This document shows positions 12,047 to 22,134 of a DNA stretch of 64,000 nt, one piece after another (within the stretch, counting starts at the first letter, position 1; each line of letters starts with the position of its first letter). A model generated the notes under the pieces. The model worked only from the letters and a program-made list of their open reading frames with translations, made no database searches and was not told where the DNA came from. Origin of the DNA: Liquidambar formosana (taxonomy: Eukaryota; Streptophyta; Magnoliopsida; Saxifragales; Altingiaceae); NCBI GenBank assembly GCA_039720395.1, contig CM077833.1, forward strand, positions 968,501-1,032,500. Direction: 5' to 3'. A program made the position numbers and the translations under genes.

Positions 12047-13733
12047 TGTTAGGATTATGCCCTAGAGCCAATCATAGAGATGATTGTTTAGGGATTAGGA
12101 ACAATCAATTGATTTCATTTATATATATCACATTTATTATTGATTTAATAAAAGGGCTTATTCTATTATGTTTATATGCATCATTTATATTTACATAATA
12201 TGTCCATGGAGTTAGAGTTGAGAATATGAAATTACAAAGGGTTGTAATTTTGAGACTCTAAATATATCTCTGTACTAAACTCCTAAATCATTCCTAGTTG
12301 AGGTTCACTATGATGGACAGTAATGAACCATAGGACTAGCCCTTGTTAGGTTGATTCTATAGGAGGATAGCTAGTCTCAAGCTATTTGTGTGGAGACACT
12401 ACAACCAACAAGTGGGTGCCTGTTATAAGAATAGGTACACTGAATGTGACTAAAGATATGAGATAAACTGAATGGAGTTTTAACCTACCTGTTAATCAGT
12501 TTCTCATTGTTATAGTCGTACAAGTAATCCTTTGACCTGAGACACCATGGTTGTCTTATGCATGTAGCTTTAGAAGTTTGATAACACTAAGTGCAGATCC
12601 TATTCAGGGGTCTGTAAGGGTGTTCATTGGCCCTACTGCTATGTGTGTGAAGGCATGTGAGTGATCAACAAGGAATCCATCACTCTCAGGAAAAAGGGAG
12701 TGAATGTCTCATATAGCATTCATTGAATATAACTCATTAAACTCATGGGCCCATGGTAGAATGAATATGGAAAGGAGTTTCCATAAGTTCATCATTGAGT
12801 TGATATTAATGAATGAGTATAAAGTAATTGAACTAGGGACTTGATAGACTTCCATGTCCTATTAGTTCAATTGGAGACATTGTGTTGATGGAAGGATGGA
12901 ATTGTAACCTATAAACTATAACAGAAGGGTTCTTTGTAAATGACTATTCACCTCATTAAGGACCACACCATGAGCCATATGCTTGGTGTTACTCATGGTT
13001 AGTAGAAGCCCTAATTGATATAAATGAGTTATAATCAATTAGGGAATTGAAAGGAGTTTCAATTAGACCCTTAATAGAAAGTGTTCCATTGTGCACAGCT
13101 TGTGCTATTCCTACTACTTGATGATGTGAACCCAATGGGTCACACACTGATCATGCTAAGAGAACTTGATTATCTATGAGAGAAATGGTATAAGTGATTA
13201 AAGAAAAGTTCTTTAAGGGGCTAATTTGTATTTTATGCAAACTAGTGGGTCTTGTGTAATTAAGAGTAATTACACAAATTCCACTAGGGTTAGGAATCCC
13301 CCTATGGCCGGCCCTATTAATGGGCTATATAATGCCCATTATGTGGGGATCACATGATGACAATTCATTCTCCCAAGGGCTGGCTGGAAAAATTACAGCT
13401 CTCTCTCTCTCTCTCCCTCTTCTCCACTTCTAGCAACAACAAGGAAGAAGAAAGAAAGGACATCAAGCTCTAGCTAAGTGTGGATACCGTTGGAGGCAGC
13501 ACACTTGGGCTGCTCATTCACCGCTGTCCGGAGACAAAGCTTGGAGCAAAAATGAGAAGACAAAGCTTGGAGCATAAAGGAGAAGACATTAATCAACTAT
13601 AAGTAATCCCAACTCTCTTGGTAGTTAGGGTTTATGTTTTTGTATTATGCATAATCGGATTCATGGGTTTGGGAATCGTAGGAAAATTTTAATTCCGCCG
13701 TTGTAGTTTTCCTCTCTAGTTCGATTCCCAATA
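12047..13733 (+). repeat. 5' LTR of copia element 2
   Basis: It begins TGTTAGGATTATGCCC. The 3' end reads CCCAATA where relatives have CCCAACA. An AT hairpin TTGTGTAATTA/TAATTACACAA lies at 13252-13277. TATATAA (13326-13332) lies in the loop of TAATGGGC/GCCCATTA (13318-13341). A CT-rich tract follows near 13400. Confidence 0.95.
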
Positions 13734-13734
13734 G

Positions 13735-13747
13735 TGGTATCAGAGCC
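13735..13747 (+). promoter_or_regulatory. Primer-binding site, initiator tRNA-Met (element 2)
   Basis: TGGTATCAGAGCC directly follows the 5' LTR. Confidence 0.95.
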
Positions 13748-16041
13748 ATGATTATGCCTAATACAAACTGCATATGGGCTGGAATTTATGGTAAATTGAT
13801 TGGTTAATAAATCTGGAATTTATGTTCTTGCATTAGAATGGTTTCCCTCTCATGGCCGAACCTAGGGTTAATGAACCCTAGGTTAATTCTCCTTCCACTC
13901 CTCTTCTAAAATAGTTTTAGGCCTGCTGGTTATTCAAAAGTTGAATGGGGATTGAGTTCGGAGAAGATGATGAACAGTTTTTATGATAGTCATGAAAAAT
14001 CGTCATCTTGTTTTGCATGTCGAAATCAGAGTTCTTCTCCAAAATTTTCGATCCATATATGGTTAGAAAGCTCTTTGAATCAGCTTTACAACCCAACAAA
14101 CGGTTCATCAATCCGAGTTTTGTAGTGAAAGTTATGAATTTTTTACTACAGGCTATCAGGACAGATTTGCTCGGGAATGATGTAACAGCCACAATTGTGA
14201 GTTTTTTATGGAGATCAAAGGCATGGCAACGGTTGCGACCACTTGGGTTATGTTCTAGACATGGTAGGAAAGGGTTCCCAAGCACTCGGATGCATCATAA
14301 TTGGATTATGAGTCTAGAATAGAAGGAAGAAGGAGAAGACCACCATGTTTGAATCTGGGTTTTAGAACCCTAGGGTTCTTGCTACTATTATGATCAGATA
14401 CTTCTGTAAAATTGATGAATAATCATTATAGGATGATGATATATGATGTATAGATCATATTCTTTAATAATCAAAGGAGTCTTGATGCATAAAGAATCAA
14501 AAAGGTTGATTTCTTGGAAGAACACAACAGGCTGTTTTTCTGCAGAAAGTCATCAATGGAGTTTTGTTTATATCTTGAGCTAGGGAACTCCAAATTGCAT
14601 GAAACCAATTTTATTAGTTTCCTAAGACATGTAGGATACTAGGAAAAATAATTTGGTAGCCTGAATTAACCATCTTGCTAGGTTTTAAATCAATTTGTGA
14701 TCAGGGACAGTATGCTGTCAAATTCTGGACCGCCTACTGTTCTTGAATTGTTTAGAACAACTAGGGATGATTTGATCATCCAAACCACTTCAATTAGCTT
14801 AGTAATTCATGTAGGGACATGATACAAAAGCTGGTTTTGATGGTGGAGTCGAATTGATTAAGTTTTAGAAACTTTTGTGACCTTGGAGGCCCTCCAATGG
14901 TGGTGCCAGCACTGGGTTCAGGAAACCCTAATGTTCTTTAAAGAAGACAGCCCTCTTGGCCACTCCACACGTGTCCATGGGCTTGGCCCACACCCTGGCT
15001 TGAGTTCCCCTTTGCTGGCCATGGCCTCCCATGGCCTAGCCAAGCCATGGCAGCCTTGCCTAGCCATGGCAGCCCACTATAGGTGGCGGCAGCCTTAGGG
15101 TTTCTTAGGAAACCCTAATTCCCTTTAATGATGAAACCCTAAATCTATTAATGGCATTAATTAAAACCCTAATTGAGCTATTAATTACCATAATTAAAGT
15201 GTTTAATGATTGGTCATTAATTGACCAATCATGGTTATTAATCATTAGGGTATAATTAATTACATTAATGATGTCTAGGGTTTAGGGTTTAGGAAACCCT
15301 AATTCATATTAATTAAACCCTAATTCTATTAATGCATTAATTAATAACTAAACCTAGTAATTAATGCGTCTAACCTAGGGTTAAATGATTGGTCATTAAT
15401 GACCAATCATGATCATTAATGGTTTAGTAATTAATCATTGGCATTTAATAGGTTTAAGGTTTAGGGTTTTAGAAACCCTAATTACTGCATATTAATTAGG
15501 AGTAATTAATATCCTAGGTGGCATTAATTAAACCTTAATCCTAATCATTAATACCGTATAAACCTAGGGTTTAAATGATTGGTCATTAATTGACCAATCA
15601 TAAGGCATTTAATGCATTAGGGTTACGCTTAGGGTTTAGAGTTAATGCATTTAGGGTTTAGGGTTTTAGGAAACCCTAATGCACTAATTAATTAATAAAA
15701 TGATTTTATATAATTCCGAAATTGATTATTTAATTAATGGTGATTAATTTTATAATGTTTTAAATGGTTTAAAACACAATTTAGGATTAAATTAAAATCT
15801 GGAATTTTTTAATTAAATGAAATTGTTTTGTTTAATTAAAGAGACCCTAATATTTGATATTAGAGTTTAATTAGGGGACTTTATATGTTTCAATTAATTT
15901 GATTAATTGAAATTAAATGTCTTAAATGTTAAGACTTAATTAATTCTGGAAATTATACATATCCTAATAAGATTAGGACACATTAATGAGATTAATAAAA
16001 ACCAATCAATAGAGTTACCATAAATGCCCATATGTTTATTG
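13748..16041 (+). other. Leader of copia element 2, first part
   Basis: No proven gene. Small open frames exist on the sense strand at 14008-14322 (104 codons) and 14877-15098 (73 codons). The second has a clear homologue on the sense strand of element 3 (57306-57121), sharing the words WVQETL and HSTRVHGLGPHPGLS. It could be an upstream ORF of the leader or simply recent shared ancestry. The region also contains the palindrome array at 15206-15601. Confidence 0.65.
15206..15601 (+). repeat. Leader palindrome array (element 2)
   Basis: Three palindromes of 26-27 bp lie at 15206-15232, 15385-15410 (perfect) and 15575-15601, spaced 179 and 190 bp. Their arms are ATGATTGGTCA and TGACCAATCAT. 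Between and after them are AGGGTTTAGGGTTT words (15277-15300, 15455-15480, 15640-15680). Confidence 0.9.
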
Positions 16042-19000
16042 TGTTAGGATTATGCCCTAGAGCCAATCATAGAGATGATTGTATAGGGATTAGGAACAAT
16101 CATTTGATTTCATTTATGTATGTCACATTTATTATTGATTTAATAAAAGGGCTTATTCTATTATGTTTATATGCATCATTTATATTTACATAATATGTCC
16201 ATGGAGTTAGAGTTGAGAAGATGGAATTACAAAGAGTTGTAATTTTGAGACTGTAGATATATCTCTGTACTAAACTCCTAAAGCATTCCTTGTTGAAGGT
16301 TCACTATGATGGACAATAATGAACCATAGGACTAGCACTTGTTAGGTTGACTCTATAGGAGGATAGCTAGTCTCAAGCTATTTGTGTGGAGACACTACAG
16401 CCAACAAGTGGGTGCCCATTATGAGAATAGGTACACTGAATGTGACCAAAGATATGAGATAAACTGAATGGAGTTTTATCCTGCCTGTCAATCAGTTTCT
16501 CATTGTTATAGTGGTACAAGTAATCCTTAGACCTGAGACACCATGGTTGTCTTATGCATGCAGCTTTAGAAGTTTGATAACACTAAGTGCAGATCCTATT
16601 CAGGGGTCTGCAAAGGTGTTCATTGGCCCTACTGCTATTTGTATGAAGGCATGTGAGTGATCAACAAGGGATCCATCACTCTCAGGAAAAAGAGAGAGAA
16701 TGTCTCATATAGCATTCATAATATAACTCATTATGTGAACCCCGGAAATTGGGCCCACAAGGGATTGAAAGAAAATGGGTTTGAAAAAGAAAAAAGGAAA
16801 GGAGTCGCCACCTTATTTTTTAAAGGAAACAAGGAAAACCCTAAAAATCAGGTTGTTTTAGGAAAACAATTTGAATGACTCCATAAAAAAGGAAAGGCAA
16901 AAACCAATCTTTTGAAAACCAAAGAAATCGGGGATTCGGAGGCTAAGTTATGACATGGGAAGGTTCTAGGCAAAGCCTATAGGCACCCATGTCACCCTTT
17001 CGGTCTCTCAGTTCATTTGGGCTAAATTAAGATCTTTCCCATACAAAAATCAGCAAGTATATCATCACAAGAATTGTATGCATATCATATATTTCATTCA
17101 TCCATCCATGCATAATAAGCACATAAAAACAAAAAATAAAGAAGAACAAAACAAAACAAAAAGAAGCCTAGGATGCTTGGATCCTAGAACGGACTTGAGC
17201 CTCACGAAGAGCGCCTACGTACCATGCAACGAAATACATGGATCAAAGTCCACGTAGTTCGATTAGAACTAAGGTTAAATCCTAATACAAACCTAAGGTA
17301 AAAACCCTAGGTTTCCTTATTTGATCAAAAGAGAATTGATAGAAAGTTTGATTTTAGGAAAGAAATCCACAAAATGGAAACCTTAATAAAAACCAGAATT
17401 TTGTTTATGAAGGAAACCTCTAATTAAACCATAGGATCATATTAAAAATTAACCCTAAATAGGGAGAAGAGAAGGGATAAGAAGAAAGGTGAATTGGGGC
17501 ACCTTCACACCCACTTACCTGAGCGCAATTAGCTCCAAGCATTAGCCATTTCAGACATAAGCAGCCCTATTTGCCATAGGACAAATACCACACCTATTTG
17601 CACCCTTACAAGTGCTCAAAACCATACGAAAACACTAACATGCAAATCTGGACAGAATAGTATTATGACCTAAAATCATCCACTAAGCATGCCAATAGCA
17701 AAAACAGCGAACAATAATAAGTCCTAACATATTCCTAGAACCATATCATGCATAAAAACCCTAAAACATACTAACATGCATGCAAAACTATCATGTTTAC
17801 TCCATATGCAAGACATATACAGCAAACACGAAGAAAAACCAAATAAAAAAGTCTACTTTATTATGCTATATGAAAACAAACACAAAACAATGACTCTAAA
17901 ACCCTAAACTCACAAATATGCTTAAAAACTCACAAGACATACTTTAATCATGCTAAAACCAAACTAAACAGAAATTAAATCATGCATATTAACTAACTAA
18001 AGCAATATAACATGATGAAAATCCTAACTCTAACATGCAATGACACTAATCCTAGCACAAGGACAAACAGGAGCACAAGAATCATAACTATGCATTAAAA
18101 ACCTAAAGGACAGCCCTAAAGCATGCTAAACAGTAGATAAAAAATAGATATTCCATGTATATTAACTAGCTAGAGTGTTAATACATGATAAAAAAGTTAC
18201 CTTTAACATGCAATAAGCCTAACCCATATGAAAACCTAGTTTAAGCTTGAATAGAGAAGGAGAATACTTTAGGAAGGGCCTTCCTTGGTGTTTGTAATTG
18301 TTCGTGGCTCCTCAGGTCTTTAGAGTGAATCAAACCAACACGAATCCTCCTCTTTGTCAAAGTGGTATCACAGCAAAGAGATCAAAACTCACTCAACTTT
18401 GAAAAGAAATAGAAAACAAAAAGAGAACAAGAGAAAAGAAAAGTGATTTTCGTCACTTTGCAGCAGCAGCAACTTCAATCGCGTTTTTGGGTATGAAAAC
18501 GTTGGATTTGGACAAAGCTTGTGAAATACAAAGTTGTAGAGAATTGAATTATCTTTCTAACAAGACCAATTTCATCAAATTCTGACTTCGGATGAAAAAG
18601 TTATGATTAAAATACGACTGCTGGTTTTCAGAAAATCTGCTGCTGAATTATGACGAATTTCACTCCCCTCAAACCCTCTTCTCCTCCCCCTTGTTTAAAG
18701 ACATTAAGAGAGTATTTATAGCTGAAATCTGGAGTTTCCCTTTCCTTCCTGGACCAGGTTTCCTTGGAGAATAATCAAAAGGTATTTTATAATGATAAAA
18801 GACTTCTAATCTGAATAGGAAAAGGAAATTGTCTTTTATAAAAATTGGGAGACTGACCGCTAACACGCATGCATATGTATCGTATGTGCGTACACACACT
18901 CATCACATACGTACACGTGTTAGTGTCATGATAAAAATGGCTAATTTAATAAAATAATTTTCTTTTCATTTTAACCAAAAATCTCATGCTGTGATTCCCA

Positions 19001-20338
19001 CTAATTCTTCAAGGATAATCCGTAAATAACCACACTAAACTCATCATCAGGGCCACGGGACTTAAAATGACAACCGGTACAAAATTGAACCTAGAAATAC
19101 CTCATATGCATCCATATGAACTCCAATTGACAATTTGGAGATCATTCCAAGGTCAAATGAAAAGTTTGGGACTTAAAAGACGATTATGCCCCTCAAGTCA
19201 CAAAAGCTCTTATTATCCCTCAAGATCAACTCCAATTTGAACCAAAATTCATATCCATTGTCCTTGTGACTCTAGAAAACTAATGCAAGTGACTAGACTC
19301 AAAAACAAAACAAAAACATGCATGAAATGATGAGCCCTAGTAAGGTGGTGCAAAAATGGGGTGTGACACATTAAATCCATGGCCATGGTAGGATGAATAT
19401 GAAAAGAGTTTCATGAGTTCATCAATGAGTTGATATCTATGAATGAGTATAAAGTAATTGAACCAGGGACTTGACAGACTTCCATGTCCTATTAGTTCAA
19501 TTGGAGACATTGTGTTGAAGGAAGGATGTAATTGTAACCTATAAACTATAACAGAAGGGTTCTTTGTAAATGACTATTCACCTCATTAAGGACCACACCA
19601 TGAGCCATATGCTAGGTGTTACTCATGGTTAGTAGAAGCCCTAATTGATATAAGTGAGTTATAATCAATTAGGGAATTGGAAGGAGTTCCAATTAGACCC
19701 TAAATGGAAAGAGTTCCATTGTGCACACCTCGTGCTATTCCTACTACTTGATGATGTGAACCCAATGGGTCACACACTAATCATGCAAGAAGAGCTTTAA
19801 GGTCTATGAGAGAAAGGGCATAAGTGAATAAAAGAAAAGTTCTTAAAGGCTTAGTTTGTATTTGATATAAACTAGAGGGGTTATTGTGTAATTAAGAGTA
19901 ATTACACAAAACCTTTTAGGGTTAGAAATCCCCCTCATGGCCGGCCCTATAGTGTGGATATATAAGCCACACAATGATGTGATGACATCATACTTTGGAG
20001 GCTCCCCAAGGGCTGGCTAGAATTTCCAGCCTCCTTCTCTCTCTCTCCTCTCTTCTCCTACACTAGCAACAACAAGGAAGAAGAAAGAAAAGGCTTGAAG
20101 CTCTAGCTAGGTGTGGATACCGTTGGAGGCAGCACACTTGGGCTGCTCATTCACCGCTGTCCGGATTCAAAGCTTGGAGTAAAAAGGAGAAGACAAAAAA
20201 TTCTGTAAGTGTTCTAACCCTCTTCGTGGTTAGGGTTTGATTTTGTGTTATGCATAGTTAGATTCATGGGATTGGGAATTGTAGGAAAAATTTTTATATT
20301 CCGCCTTTGTATTTTTCCCTCTTGTTCAATTCCCAACA
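16042..20338 (+). mobile_element. Solo copia LTR inserted in the element 2 leader
   Basis: An LTR of the same family, beginning TGTTAGGATTATGCCC and ending TCCCAACA, with perfect TATTG duplications at 16037-16041 and 20339-20343. It has no internal region, so it is the product of LTR-LTR recombination. It is split by family-L LTR F (16734-19368). Its TATA (about 19958-19964) lies between arms GTGTGG (19952-19957) and CCACAC (19967-19972). Confidence 0.95.
16734..19368 (-). mobile_element. Family-L solo LTR F nested in the solo copia LTR
   Basis: 2635 bp. The minus-strand sense begins TGTCACACCCCATTTTTG and ends GGGGTTCACA, with perfect CATTA duplications at 16729-16733 and 19369-19373. A likely TATA box (sense TATAAATACT) is at 18711-18720. 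The conserved CTACGT block with its hairpin is at 17215-17260. It lacks the variable hairpin cassette found in copies A-E. No coding. The lineage is unassigned, probably Ty3/gypsy. Confidence 0.93.
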
Positions 20339-20343
20339 TATTG

Positions 20344-21586
20344 CTTATAGTTATTTCCTTTATTATGCAATGTGATTGTATGGTTATGGATGGATGATGA
20401 TTATGGACTATACCTTTAAACCAATTGTGATTGGCCGTCTTATGAATGGGTTGTATAATTTTTCAAGAGTTGTCAATTTTTGGTGATGTATTATTTATTT
20501 GGGGCTTGCATGCCACCTTCTTCTCTCTTTCTATCATTCTCTTATGTACCCCACATTCCCCTTATGTATCCCTTTCTTTAAATTATGTAAATGTTATGTA
20601 ATCGAGAGCGCACTAAGGAGCATGGTGGACCTAAAGGAGCATGGTGGAGCCCAATAAGCCTATGGTGGAGACCATGAAGCTAATTGAGGAGATTGAAGGA
20701 CTTGAAAGCTTGGAGAAGATTTTCAAGAGTACATAATCTGTTTCGAATGAATGTTTTACGATCACCTACACCCACCTTAAACCTTAGATTCAATTCATTG
20801 GCTTGGATTGAATCTTCTTAAAGTCCATAATCATCATAGTGGGAGCTTTTAATGAGATTAATAGAGATAGCTCCAAATCCAAAGATAGTTATATGTCACC
20901 TTATTGGGACTAATATCGATGATTGGATTATATATAATGTTGTTATATATATATTTATTTAAATGCATGAGATGTATGTTAGATTAGTTAATTTGATGAG
21001 ACCCTTAAAACCCCTCTCTTTTAATATTAAGTTGGAAATGGAGAACACATTAGGGAATGGATTCTTCATTGCCTTCCATCATTATAGGATCATCTAACGT
21101 CCCTTAATGTGGGTACCTGGCTGCAGACATGTAGGAGCTACCCGTATTAAAGACATTACTTGAAACTATTACATATATAGATATCATGGGGTGCCTAAAC
21201 TGGTATATACCAAGAAACTATAATGTGAGGTATATATTTAGTGAAACATACCTGTGTGAATGATGGGTTTAACTTAACTAGGGAAGTATTCCAAGAAACT
21301 ATAATGTAAGGAGTATGTACCCTAGAGGCAAAATGATTGGAACTTGCTTATGAAGCAATAGACAAGGAGTTGTCTTCTTATTGTGGGTTAGAAGTCAAGA
21401 AACTATAATGTGAGGCTTCTAGGTCACAGTGGGACCCCAATCCCCATTAGGAATAAGATTCCCGAATTCCATTAGAGGGTGTATGGAATTTGAAAAAATA
21501 GTGGGAGGTACCATATGATTAAAGACCCGATCATTATGGATTAAAAATGAAATCTAATTCTCTATTTTTATATGTAGTTCATAGAA
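20344..21586 (+). other. Leader of copia element 2, second part
   Basis: Non-coding leader continuing after the solo LTR up to gag. It is homologous to 54892-56160 of element 3 and 7331-8600 of element 1. The triple stem-loop array lies at 21195-21428. Confidence 0.85.
21195..21428 (+). promoter_or_regulatory. Triple stem-loop array upstream of gag (element 2)
   Basis: HP1: TATATACC (21204-21211), 17-nt loop, GGTATATA (21229-21236), lower stem CTAAA/TTTAG. HP2: GTATTCC (21286-21292), loop, GGAGTAT (21310-21316), lower stem CTAGGG/CCCTAG. HP3: TAGAAGTC (21389-21396), loop, GGCTTCTA (21414-21421), lower stem TGTG/CACA. The loops read AAGAAACTATAATGTGA; HP2 has one G-to-A change near the 3' end. 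The gag ATG follows 166 nt after HP3. Confidence 0.85.
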
Positions 21587-22134
21587 ATGGTTCACCTCAA
21601 CCCATTATCCAAAATATTGGACATCAACCGTTTGACTAGACCAAACTATCTTGATTGGCTTAGGAATCTAAAAATTGTTTTGGATTCCAAGAATCTTAAC
21701 TATGCACTTCATAATCCACTTCCCATTGCTCCTACTGAGGTTACAACTCAGCAAGAGAAAGACGCTTACCAGAAGCGTATGGACGACGATCTCATGGCAA
21801 GGTGCTATATGATGGTATTTATGAGTCTCGAGCTTAAGAAGCAACATGAGTCATGGGAAGTGCTTACGAGATTTTTATCAATATACAAGAGTTGTATGGG
21901 AAAGAATTCTTGCTTGAATTTAATGAAGCTGCTACTTCCAAGTCTAAGCTCAAGCCCAAGGGCAAGGACATAGGCAAGGATAAGAGTACCCAAAGGAAGA
22001 AAAAAGATAACAATAAAGCCAAAGGAACTTCTTTTCACTGCGGCAAGGATGGGCACTGGAAACGTAACTGCCGGGAGTATCTGGATACTCTAAAGAGCCG
22101 ACCTTCGGAAGGTATGGATTATGCTCTAAACTAA
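21587..22134 (+). pseudogene. Copia Gag remnant of element 2
   Basis: It starts MVHLNPLSKILDINRL, homologous to element 1 Gag. A one-base deletion near 21853 (GAGTCATGG where element 3 reads GAGTCCATGG) shifts the frame; Gag continues in the second frame at 21853-22134. The zinc knuckle is damaged: its first cysteine is serine (SFHCGKDGHWKRNC). It shares with elements 1 and 3 the short segment between LYGKEFLLE and the knuckle. Confidence 0.9.

Noticed and set aside
13917..14285. Antisense protein of about 120 codons in the element 2 leader, with a similar open frame at 57941-58270 of element 3
   Set aside because: It is antisense to the element, matches no domain I recognise, and the two copies are too similar for an open frame to show selection.
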